Source of the DNA: Moesziomyces globuligerus
Taxonomy: Eukaryota > Basidiomycota > Ustilaginomycetes > Ustilaginales > Ustilaginaceae
Assembly (NCBI GenBank): GCA_030849465.1
Contig: JARVLF010000024.1
Location: 186,001 to 250,000, forward strand
Reading direction: 5' to 3'
DNA: 64,000 bases
This document shows, piece by piece, positions 50,801 to 60,171 of the stretch. The translations under genes were made by a program, and so were the position numbers. Under the pieces are notes generated by a model. That model had not been told where the DNA came from. It was given only the letters and a program-made list of their open reading frames with translations, and ran no database searches. Each line of letters starts with the position of its first letter. Position 1 is the stretch's first letter.

Positions 50801-53171
50801 AGATGTGAGATTGCCAACCAAGACGGTGAAAATCGGCGATCTGGGCGACGTCGCCGATGCGAGCCTGAGAGGCTAGCCTGCCAAACCCTGGGGACTGAAG
50901 GGGACCTGCGCTCTTGGCCAGGGCCAGGGTGCGGCTCGGCTGACTGCCTGCTGGACGTGCTCTGGGCGGTTGTGGCCCGCCGATGGCCCGCGGGTGGGCC
51001 GCTGCGCGCACTGACCATCACGCCTAAATTCCATCGCGCCGGGCGCCAATCCAACACGCCAGCCGACCCGACACGGCTGGTCGGGCGAGATTCCAGCGGG
51101 AGTTCGATCTTGGATCCCGTTCGCTTGGCAAGAATTAGGCAAGGGCCGAGACGCGGTATGGTCGATCAGCGAATAGGGCTCGCCTGCCTGGGGCAGGGTT
51201 GGTGGTATCGATGGTTTCCTGCTGCAAGCCGCACCTGCTTGCACCTTCCGAATCAAGCGGCACAGCAAGCAGCTGCCAAGCGAGCCGCCAGCCAGATTGC
51301 GCCTTTTCACTGCCCATCCGTATTCACGCTAGCCGCCGAGTGCGGGCACCACATCAGCATCTGAGCCCGACCTCTTACCTCTTCCGCAAGCACTGGTAAA
51401 GCAACGGTCAAGTCTGCCCAGCGCAGCAGCGGAGAGCGCTAAGGCGAAAAGACAGAGAGGGGTATTGGCATGAATCCGTACAGCACCGTGAGCTGGCTGC
51501 CAGGAAGCGGATGTGCCGATGCAGTTCTAGACTGCGGAATCGGAGGCAGTTTCACTGCGAATACTGTGGCTGGGTGCGGATGTTCCGTGTGACATTTGGC
51601 ATGAGTGCAAGCGCGGTACTGTAACTCCAACGCGCCCAGACGAGACGAGACGAGGTGACGCGAGCTCACGACAGGCGAGGCGAGCCCAGGCGAAGCGTCG
51701 CACTGCCGCCAACTCGGCTTTTCCGCCTGGCGCGCCCGTCAGCGAGTCATGCTGTGGTGCCGAGATGAGGGCCGGCCCTAACGCAAGGGCAAGGGCATGG
51801 GCAAGGGCAAGCAAAAGCCAAGCCTGTAGCGCGCTATTCACCCCACGCGCTACACTGACAGTTACAGGATCTGTTCGGCTGCACCGACGCTTGGACGAGT
51901 GGCCCGCGCCTTCGGGGTCTGCGCCGCACTGGCAACTTGACAGGAGCGTGACTGCCCAAAGCGAGCCAGCTGCCGCACGAGTCCAATCGGCACCACCGCT
52001 TCAGCTCGGCTCCATTTCCACGCCCGAGTGTGCTTGCTCCCTCGCTCCTTGGCTCGGCTCTCGCCATCGCGATCCAACCGCCTCCGCTTGCTCCTCCTCT
52101 TCCTCTTCACTCCTACTCCTCCTCCCCTCTCTTGCCCTCGCACCCCTGCGCATCGCCCCACCAGCGCGCCGTCATCCATCAACGCATCGGCATCGACCGT
52201 TCATCATCCGCCGCCGTCTCCAGCACGCCGTCGACATCGCCTTCCCCCGTTATCGATCCCCACCGTGGCGTTCGTGGCTGAGCACAGCCCAGCAGCTGGT
52301 TTGCTGCTCCGCCCTGGCCCTGCTCACCGCTCGTCGCGTCTGCTTCGGCCGCCTCGCCTCGCCACCACCACCGTGCCTCAGCCACGCTCGACTTCATCAT
52401 CCGCCCAATCTTCCCGTCCGAGGCAGCGTCTCGGAAGCACCGGGCCCCACTCTCACTTGTTCCCCCCGTGCCGTTCTCACGTCCATCCCAGCCACGATCA
52501 CCTCTGACCATCCTGTCATCGTCACCTCCAGCCTTCCGTCCGCGTCAAGGCTTCGCCCGCTGCTCTTGACAGCTATCCTCCACTCTCATCCGCCTCCGAG
52601 CGCCTGCCGACAACGCTCCAACCTTGGCGTCGCTAGATCCAGATTGCCGACCTCATTCCACCGCTGCCCTGCACTCGTGCAGATTCCCGACCGCATCCTA
52701 CAAATCGGCGGCCTGCTTCATTTCCGCCGGCAAGAACACGCGCACCACCTCATCCTCTCTTCCGTGCGGCGTTGCTAGACGTCTCATAAATCGACAACCC
52801 TCGGCCACCCTGACACTCCACCGCCCAACCACTTGGTTCATCCGTCGGTCCCGCAGAACCTCCCCCGTCTCCCTCGACCCTGGTTGAGAGGCAGAGCATC
52901 GGCTTGACATTCTTCGTCCATCGGCTTCCCATCCACTCCCTGCCGCTACAGGCCTGGTAGATGTCTGGCTCCAGTCAGTCGCTTCGACCCTCATCGCCAA
53001 CTGGCATCCTTCGCCTCCTCTTCTTTCCCTAGACCCTCGGCGCCTCGTCTTCAAACCCCCAAAAACTCGCGTCGCTCGCGGACATCCGGCGGTCGTGCCT
53101 CTTCGCGTCCACCTCCGCGCCAGCGTCTCTCTCTCTCTGCCAGCCTGGGAAGGTCAAGTAGCTTGCCAAGC
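47836..53171. promoter_or_regulatory. 5.3-kb divergent intergenic region of two regulators
   Basis: No supported gene. The 47836-48480 part is purine-rich on plus (pyrimidine-rich in the minus-strand leader) and holds a (GGAT)n tract at about 48138-48168. One minus-strand upstream frame, ATG at 48176 to stop 47848 (about 109 codons), ends just before the Zn2Cys6 ATG. Further right are a C14 run at 49177-49190, the palindrome ACTGTACAGT at 49364-49373, and, from about 51800, a long pyrimidine-rich, ATG-free stretch before the CSL gene. Confidence 0.5.
52961..53032 (+). other. single upstream open frame in the CSL leader
   Basis: A 23-codon frame (MSGSSQSLRPSS...) ending 139 bases before the CSL ATG. 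It is the only plus-strand ATG in the last 1.37 kb before the CSL start. Confidence 0.5.
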
Positions 53172-56100
53172 ATGTTCCAGCCGACATGGTCGCAGGAGGC
53201 TTCCACACAATCCTCGCCCAACCTCCACCTCGATGCTCACACGGCCCAGGACCGCTCCGCCTCCCATTCCGACGCGAACCACCACCAGCAAGTCATGACG
53301 TACGAGGGCTCTTCCGCCGGCTACCCGCCCTCTGCCAACGACTCGGCCATCTACCAAGCCTCGTCCGTAGCGAGGCCTAACGGCGCAAGCACCGCCGATC
53401 CACCTCCCTTCGCATTCGAAATGCAGCATCAGCAGTCACAGCAATCCCAAAGTCAGCATCATCAACTGCATCCTTCCCAACATCAGACACATCACCTGCC
53501 GCAAGCCTCGCTCAACGACCAAAATCCGCACCAGCACCAGCACCAGCACCAGCAACATCCATCTCTCTCGCAACAGTCCCAGCATGCACACCATTCGTCG
53601 CAGTCCCACGTCGCTTCCGACACTCAGCGTCCCGATCAATTACACTCGGGGCCTCCGCTCTTCCTCGATGGCTCAAGCGTCTCGGCTCATGGCTCGGACC
53701 TTCACCTCGGCCAGCATCCCGGCGGCCCTCCCCAGGCTTACTCTTCCGGCCTGGGTCAAAATCTGGTGCACAACTCCGTCGCCACACCTTCCCAGGCCTC
53801 ACACAATGACACCGACTTCCTCATGCAGCAGCCCGATCAATACCCTTCCCGGCCGACTACCGGCTCCGAGCAAGGCTGGTCAGATTCCCTGCGGCCCTCC
53901 GACAGCACTCACACAGACGCATCCACCACTGGTGTCTCTCCGGGCTTGCAGAGGGCTGCGCGCCCAGCTGCGCTCAAGATCGACATGTCGTCGGTTCCCT
54001 CGAGCGCATTTATGGATGGATCTCAGTCCAGCCTACATTTGTCGCAGGTCGCTGATCCGGCCTCGGCCGGTCCAGGCCAGGCCGCTACACCAAACGCGCT
54101 GCAGACCCGTTTCGCGCCGCTGCCCAACTTCGAACAAGCCAACTTCCAAGACCAAGCATCCATGCAGCAACACTCCGATCTTGCCAAAGATGCATCCCTC
54201 AACGAGGCCTCCAGCCAGCCCACTTCCGGCCTCATGCCCGCCTTCGGCTCAGAACCCGGCTTCCTCAACCGCAGCGCAGCTGCCATGCCCAGCAGATCGC
54301 AGCTTGGCCAGGTCGAAGGCGTCGTAGGAATGGCCGGTGTCCCAGAAAGGCTCGGCCCATCTTCAACTCATCTCGGCATCCCTGCATCACCGAGCTCGCC
54401 TGCGGTCTCGCAGCTTGCCGGTGGCCACTACAGCCCAAGCTCGACGCTTTCCGGAGCCTTTTCGTCTCGGCCCGGTAGTCGCCCGGCGAGTCGCGGCCTC
54501 AAATCTGTCGCCAGCTTCACTTCTTCGGCTGGGACAGGCACAGCATCCGGAAGCGAGGCGCAGGCATTCGCCAGCCGGCCCCGCTCCAGTTCGGGCAGCG
54601 GCGTTGCGGTCCGCCCCATTGCAGCACTAACACGCACCACCAGCATGCAGAGCGAGATGGCCTACCAGACAGGAACGGGTTCGCCACTCTTCGGACTCTC
54701 ACAGAGCCGTAGCGTTCAAAATCTCGGTCAGATGCAGAGCCCAGCTATGTCAGCCCAACTGTCAAGTCCACGCAACCCAGCCAGCCACTCAGCCATGGAG
54801 CCATGGAGCCCCATGCAGCCCCACATGGCCCAGTCGCAGAGCTTTCGAGCTCCATACTCGGGTCCCGGATTTCAGACGCCGCAGATGCAGCAGTTCAGCC
54901 CCACGCTCACATCGCCTGCGCAGTCCCAATATTCGCCGCAGGCCCACTTTGGCTCGCATGCGTCGGGCATGATGCCCTTCTTCTCTCCGTCCATCGAGAC
55001 GACCCAGCAGTTCAACTCGTCTGGCAGCCTCGCATCGGACGGATTCGAGATCGCCGGCTTCAGCGAACAGCGACTCTCATCTGCTCTGGCCAATAGCGCC
55101 TCCATTAGCTCGGGCCCATCTGGCGGATCCCATCAGCGCGAGGGTCACAGCACTCCCACCATCGTAGAAGAGGAGGAAGATGCATTGCTCGCCGCCGATG
55201 GCCGTTCCGATATGATGCCGAGACCTGGTCAGGATGGCATGCACCTCGACGCGAACTTCCATGCGCAGCAGCAACACCATCCTCACGGGCACCATCTCCA
55301 GCATTTGCAGCAGCACCCCTCTCACCATCACCAACACTTGGCCAGCCAACCGCCCCTCGTTCTGCAGCGCACCCGCTCAGACCAGGTCCAGGGGATGCCA
55401 ATGGATGCGCCGCCGACATTCCAAAACCAGATGTCGTTCCCTCCCAACATGCGTCCTAGCCTCTACCAGCAGGTGTCGATGGCCGAGATGAATCGATTGC
55501 GCCAGATCCACGGACTTGGCGTCAGCGAGCGCAACTTCGGCGACTGTTCCGCCTTCATCGAAGACTACATCCGCCAGTACATCTCGACCCCCAGTCGCCT
55601 TGGCTTGGGCGAGCGAAACGTGCTCATCATGACCACGCGCGTGGCTCAGAAGAGTTACGGTGCCGAGAAGCGATTCCTCTGTCCGCCGCCTCTGGTGATC
55701 CTGATCGGAAGTAGCTGGTGGAACGCGTGTCCGGCGCCAGCGCGGCCCTCGCCCTTTTCTCCCGCGGGCCCCATTGATCCGGATCAGACACCCACGGTGC
55801 TTTCGCCTCCGCGAGTCACGATCAACATCAGCGGCGAACCAGGCATCCAGGACGGCGCACTCGAATGGGCCTCAAGCAGCGGTCGTCTGATCGACGTTGG
55901 CAACCCGTCATCCGAGATGGCCATATCTGGCCGATGCATTGGCAAGCAGCTCTACATCTCCGATGTCGACGAGAAGCGGCGCCACGTAGAGGCGCTCGTC
56001 TCAATCTCCGTGCCCGGCTCCTCGCCCATGGATCGACGCCTATTGGGCACCTTCCCAAGTCGACCAATCAAAGTGATCAGCAAGCCGAGCAAGAAGCGCC

Positions 56101-57755
56101 AGTCGTCTCGCAACACGGAGCTGTGCGTCAACCACGGTTCGGTGATCTCGCTCTTCCATCGGCTGCGGTCGCAGACGGTCTCGACACGCTACCTGTGTGT
56201 CTCGGGTGCGCCGTCGTGGTTCAAGGGCTCAGATAATCAGCCGTTCCTCAACATGAATCCGCGCGACCAGAAGGGCCAGGAGCCACCCAGCTGCTTCGTC
56301 GCCAAGATGTCGAGCTGGGATCCGTTTATCATCTACCTCGTCGACCCGAAGAAGCGAGCCGATGCGACGCCCTCGGAACCGCTGCAGCCACCCGTCAAGG
56401 GCTACCCGCCTCCGCCGCCGAACGCGCTCCCCACGGTCGGGTTGACGAGCTCGCAGATGACGATCCACTACAACCAGCCGATCGTGCTCCAGTGCCTCAA
56501 TACGGCGGTGGTGAGCCCGGTCATGGTGGTGCGCAAGGTGGAGAAGGGCACGACGGTGCTCGGCGGAGCTTCTGCCGGTCCGACCGAATCAATCTCGCGC
56601 GAGGCGTTTGGCGATCCCGTTTCGCAGCTGCACAAGATCGCCCTCGAGGTGCTCGAGGATCCGTCCGCGTCGGTGCCGCGGCCGATGGACGAGTCGGGCG
56701 AGTCCATGTCGCCGGGTCAGAGCGGACCGTTCTTGGCATGCCTCAACGAGTCGGTGGGCATGCACCGCCCAAGCGAGCCCAGGAAATGGGTGGGCAACAG
56801 CGGCTACAGCGTACCATCCACTCCAACAACGCCGGTGACGTCGATGAATCTGGCAGCCATGGATGCGGGCGAGCCCGTGCAGGGCAGCTTCCTTCCGACC
56901 AGCCCAACGTCGGCGGCTGCGTATGCTGCGGCACAGACTCGCTACTCGCTTGGCGCTAGCCGCGGTGGCAGCATGATGTCGCCGTCGGCCTCGGTGACGT
57001 CGCACGATGTGTCTGGCAGCATGGAACCGCCACCGTCGTCGGACGGAGGCAAGGTGAAGCGGCCGCGACGCGTGTCGTCCTCAGTGGTGGTGCAGAAGGA
57101 GCGTGCTGCGGCCGCTGCGGCTGCGAGCAAGAACCGACGACGAGGACAGTCGCTGTCGGTGGTTGGCATGCAGAACCAGGGCCTGTCTGACGTGGAGATC
57201 CTGCGTCGCACGGGTTCGTACACCAACTCGATGACGTCGGACTCGTCGGTGGCTAGCGCGGCGCCTGGAGCCATGTGGTCGGTCGAGGTGGCCGACTCGG
57301 ATATCTGGACGGTGGTGGGCACCGACATTGCGCGGCACTCGTTCTACGTGCCGCCTCAGATTGTCGGAGGCTCGCAACCGCAGACGTCGATCACGGACGG
57401 CAACATTGCGCATCTGATCACGGTGCCGGCGCCGTCGCAGCCCATCACGCCAATCCCGATCATCACCAACGTGGTGGCGCCGGCACGCGATGGACGCTCT
57501 CCTATGCCCGGAGCGGGAGGCGCGGGAGATCAGAGCCCCGGGCTGGTGACCATCCTGGGCGAGAATTTCCACCCGAACCTGTTCGTCTACTTTGGTGATT
57601 GGAAGAGCACGCATCTGGAGGTGCGGACGCGGCAGACGATCGTCTGCTCGGCGCCGCCCGCGTTTGACTCGGGCTTGCCGCGTGGGCGTGTGCCAATCTT
57701 GGTGGTGCGACACGACGGCGTCATTTTCCCCACCGACTTCCATTACCAGTGCTGA
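53172..57755 (+). CDS. CSL transcription factor (CBF1/Su(H)/LAG-1 family)
   Basis: A 1527-residue single-exon factor. The first 790 residues are Gln/His/Ser-rich and disordered. The Rel-like N-terminal DNA-binding domain starts near 810 with NVLIMTTRVAQKSYGAEKRF then LCPPPLVILIGSSW. The beta-trefoil domain contains HGSVISLFHRLRSQTVSTRY (near 985) and SWDPFIIYLVD. The last 100 residues form the C-terminal TIG/IPT domain (ITPIPIITNVV, ILGENFHPNLFVYFGDW). All three CSL domains are present. Animal members are Notch effectors; fungi have CSL proteins without Notch, described in fission yeast as Cbf11 and Cbf12 (Cbf12-type are long with extended N-termini, as here). The start is the ATG at 53172; a TTG nine bases upstream is ignored. 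Confidence 0.93.
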   Translation: MFQPTWSQEASTQSSPNLHLDAHTAQDRSASHSDANHHQQVMTYEGSSAGYPPSANDSAIYQASSVARPNGASTADPPPFAFEMQHQQSQQSQSQHHQLHPSQHQTHHLPQASLNDQNPHQHQHQHQQHPSLSQQSQHAHHSSQSHVASDTQRPDQLHSGPPLFLDGSSVSAHGSDLHLGQHPGGPPQAYSSGLGQNLVHNSVATPSQASHNDTDFLMQQPDQYPSRPTTGSEQGWSDSLRPSDSTHTDASTTGVSPGLQRAARPAALKIDMSSVPSSAFMDGSQSSLHLSQVADPASAGPGQAATPNALQTRFAPLPNFEQANFQDQASMQQHSDLAKDASLNEASSQPTSGLMPAFGSEPGFLNRSAAAMPSRSQLGQVEGVVGMAGVPERLGPSSTHLGIPASPSSPAVSQLAGGHYSPSSTLSGAFSSRPGSRPASRGLKSVASFTSSAGTGTASGSEAQAFASRPRSSSGSGVAVRPIAALTRTTSMQSEMAYQTGTGSPLFGLSQSRSVQNLGQMQSPAMSAQLSSPRNPASHSAMEPWSPMQPHMAQSQSFRAPYSGPGFQTPQMQQFSPTLTSPAQSQYSPQAHFGSHASGMMPFFSPSIETTQQFNSSGSLASDGFEIAGFSEQRLSSALANSASISSGPSGGSHQREGHSTPTIVEEEEDALLAADGRSDMMPRPGQDGMHLDANFHAQQQHHPHGHHLQHLQQHPSHHHQHLASQPPLVLQRTRSDQVQGMPMDAPPTFQNQMSFPPNMRPSLYQQVSMAEMNRLRQIHGLGVSERNFGDCSAFIEDYIRQYISTPSRLGLGERNVLIMTTRVAQKSYGAEKRFLCPPPLVILIGSSWWNACPAPARPSPFSPAGPIDPDQTPTVLSPPRVTINISGEPGIQDGALEWASSSGRLIDVGNPSSEMAISGRCIGKQLYISDVDEKRRHVEALVSISVPGSSPMDRRLLGTFPSRPIKVISKPSKKRQSSRNTELCVNHGSVISLFHRLRSQTVSTRYLCVSGAPSWFKGSDNQPFLNMNPRDQKGQEPPSCFVAKMSSWDPFIIYLVDPKKRADATPSEPLQPPVKGYPPPPPNALPTVGLTSSQMTIHYNQPIVLQCLNTAVVSPVMVVRKVEKGTTVLGGASAGPTESISREAFGDPVSQLHKIALEVLEDPSASVPRPMDESGESMSPGQSGPFLACLNESVGMHRPSEPRKWVGNSGYSVPSTPTTPVTSMNLAAMDAGEPVQGSFLPTSPTSAAAYAAAQTRYSLGASRGGSMMSPSASVTSHDVSGSMEPPPSSDGGKVKRPRRVSSSVVVQKERAAAAAAASKNRRRGQSLSVVGMQNQGLSDVEILRRTGSYTNSMTSDSSVASAAPGAMWSVEVADSDIWTVVGTDIARHSFYVPPQIVGGSQPQTSITDGNIAHLITVPAPSQPITPIPIITNVVAPARDGRSPMPGAGGAGDQSPGLVTILGENFHPNLFVYFGDWKSTHLEVRTRQTIVCSAPPAFDSGLPRGRVPILVVRHDGVIFPTDFHYQC

Positions 57756-58199
57756 GGTGCGCCCCTGCCATGATCGCGGCGGGGCTTCAGGCTGGCTTAT
57801 CCTCGTCCCCCTCATCTCTTTTTCGTTTTTGTGTCGGTTCTTCCTGGCTCACTCCTCTTAGGGCTCGAGGTTATCGTTTTTTGGGATTTTTTGCACTGAA
57901 GCGTTCGTGATCGCCTGCGCTCGGCGTGTGCAAGATGGCATGGTGGTGAGTTGTACCGGCAGGGGAGCGCAACCGGCTGGGAATGCTGAGATTCGTCGGG
58001 ATGGAGGTGAATGCGTGAAATCTCAATTTCGGCCGGTAAGTTAGAGCGGGGTTGGTTGACGGGAATTCACATTGTGAAATCGACGTGGCTGGTTCGGAAG
58101 TGGACCTGCCGGCACATCTGAGGAATTCCGGCGGCTTGCGTTCAGGCCACCTATCTAGAAGACTATTACCTACCCTATCTGCATACGAATCAGATCAAG
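57756..58199. other. gap between the CSL gene and the FSH1-like gene
   Basis: 444 bases of CSL 3' flank and FSH1-like promoter, with T-rich tracts near 57815-57890. Nothing else was recognised. Confidence 0.4.
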
Positions 58200-58874
58200 A
58201 TGACGACGGCAGGTACGACGCGAAAGCTCAAGGTGCTCATGGCACACGGCTACACGAGCAACCGATTCCAGTTCTTCAAGCGCTCCGGGGCGATTCGCAA
58301 GGCTTGCCGAGACGTGGCCGACTTCACGTTTATCAATGGCCCGCTGATTGTTCAGCCGATCACGTGGGCCGGCGATCTCGACGCACCGGATGTGGATGAG
58401 GGCAAGCCGGTAGATGAGAACACGCCAATCGAAGAGCAGCCGCGTGCTTGGTGGCGTGCCGACGACGATGGCAACTACCTCGACTGGGACAAGTCGGTAG
58501 CATATCTCAACGAGGTGCTTCGAACCGAAGGTCCCTTTGACGGCATCGTCGGCTTTTCGCAGGGCGGTTGCCTGGCGGGTATCTTGGCGAGTGCATTCGA
58601 GAAGCCCGACCGCATGCCTGGGCTGGAACTGCCCAAGAACCAGGGCGCGTTCAAGTTCGCCGTGGCCGTGTCGGGATTCCGCAGCCGGGACAGGCTGCAC
58701 CAGGCGCTCTTTGAGCAGCCCATCGAAACGCCCGTGCTGCACGTGCTGGGTCGTGCGGATCAGATTGTGGATCTGGAACGCTCGCAGACGCTGGTGGACG
58801 TCTGCAAGAACTCGCGCGTGGAGCTGCACGACGGCGGCCACTCGCTCCCCTCGCAGTACGTTGCTCTGCCGTAG
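58200..58874 (+). CDS. FSH1-family serine hydrolase
   Basis: A 224-residue alpha/beta hydrolase of the FSH1 (ovarian-cancer gene 2 homologue) family. The N-terminal strand LKVLMAHGYTSNRFQFFKRS is typical. The nucleophile is Ser in GFSQGG near 119, with Asp in GRADQIV near 184 and His in DGGHSLP near 213. The length equals the family core (yeast Fsh1 is 243). Substrates are small esters; the family is cytosolic and its physiological role is unclear. The start is the ATG at 58200. Only 57 bases lie between its stop codon (followed by a second stop, TGA) and the next start on the same strand. Confidence 0.9.
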   Translation: MTTAGTTRKLKVLMAHGYTSNRFQFFKRSGAIRKACRDVADFTFINGPLIVQPITWAGDLDAPDVDEGKPVDENTPIEEQPRAWWRADDDGNYLDWDKSVAYLNEVLRTEGPFDGIVGFSQGGCLAGILASAFEKPDRMPGLELPKNQGAFKFAVAVSGFRSRDRLHQALFEQPIETPVLHVLGRADQIVDLERSQTLVDVCKNSRVELHDGGHSLPSQYVALP

Positions 58875-58931
58875 TGAAGGTACGCGGGAGACGATGGAGG
58901 ACTGACGTCGACTTTTGACTCTTGACTCTAA

Positions 58932-60171
58932 ATGCGATGCTGGACGAATCACAGGGCGCCGTGGCGCAACTTCTTCCGCGACTTCTTTGCCACGTTCTGC
59001 TCGGAGCCCTACGTGCCCAACGAGGGCTGGAAGACGGTGGCGGGTCCCTCGGACCGGCTGCGGGGCGATACGCCGGCAGGATCGGGGACGGTGACGCCTA
59101 CGCCGGAAGCCACGCAAGCAGCGGTGGCCAAAGCGGCGAGCAGCAGTACGGCTGGAACCTCGGACGCGACAGGTGAGCGAGACATCGACCCATCGAACCC
59201 TGCGCGAACGGTTCCTAAGAAGAAAGCAAACTCGCCTTTCCTGGTGCACCAGCGTTGGAAGGAGGAACAGGAGCTGCGACGAAGGAAGGCGGCCGAACGC
59301 GACTCTAGCAGCGCGAGCAAGAGTGACCGCAGCGACGCCGAGCGCAGGTCGAAGCGTCCGAGTGAGGCGGAGGAGCACACGACGGACCTGAGCGGGCCTG
59401 TGCGAACGGCGATGCTGGTGGTGCGGTTTGCCGTCATGTCGATCGCCATCGCCATGGCGGCTGGCTTCTTTGTCGCAGGCGATCCGCTGTGGGGCTACCG
59501 GGGCAAGTACACGAGACTGCGCACCTACCTTCCTGTAAGCATACCGAACGCCGGTGAAGCGAAGATGGAGAGAGCATCGGGCTGACTCTGACGATTGATG
59601 TACAGTATCGGGAGAGGATCTTCTCGCTTCCCGAGCTGGCCATGTACAACGGGCGCGATGCCAAGAAGCCGATCTACGTAAGTGTGTCGCGCGGGACGAA
59701 AGAGCAAGTGTAGGAGGGGCGGGGAGCTGACCAAGCTGTATGTGATCGGGCGGTACAGATTGCGATTCTGGGCGATGTATACGACGTCAGCGAGGGGCGG
59801 CGGATCTACGGCCCCGGGGGCTACTACTCGTTCTTCAGCGGGCGCGATGCGAGCCGTGCATATGTGACGGGATGCTTCAAGACGCACCTGACGTACGACG
59901 TGCGCGACTTTGACGACAAGCAGATGAGTGTAAGTCGACGGGAGTCGCAGGGTTGCCGGTCCCGAGACCGGTACGCTTGCAGACGGGAGGGCGCGGCTGC
60001 GGACTACTGACGATCGCATGATTATTTTTGCAACACCAGGATCTGGTCGTGTGGAAGCAGTTCTACGACCGGCACGAGCGCTACTTCAAGGTGGGTCGTG
60101 TGGTGCTGCCGCCGCTGGATGCGAGCGTACCAGTGCCGGAGCCGTGCGAAGATCCGACGGGTCACAAGTAG
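58932..60171 (+). CDS. cytochrome b5-like heme-binding protein (MAPR / neuferricin type)
   Basis: Four exons: 58932-59534, 59606-59677, 59759-59929 and 60040-60171 (introns 71, 81 and 110 bases, with GTAAG donors and CAG acceptors), encoding 325 residues. The N-terminal part is charged and disordered, followed by a transmembrane helix near 160-180 ([19 protein letters not shown]). The heme/steroid-binding domain spans about 207-285: [46 protein letters not shown]. The splices join these segments exactly. Relatives (membrane-associated progesterone receptors, Dap1, neuferricin) support ER cytochromes P450; this one groups by its GPGGYYSFF motif with neuferricin. Partners here are not shown, although CPR is encoded elsewhere in the window. 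Confidence 0.9.

Noticed and set aside
51765..52778. 337-codon plus-strand frame before CSL
   Set aside because: Ser/Pro/Arg-rich, contains no second Met, and lies in the ATG-poor leader; more likely non-coding.
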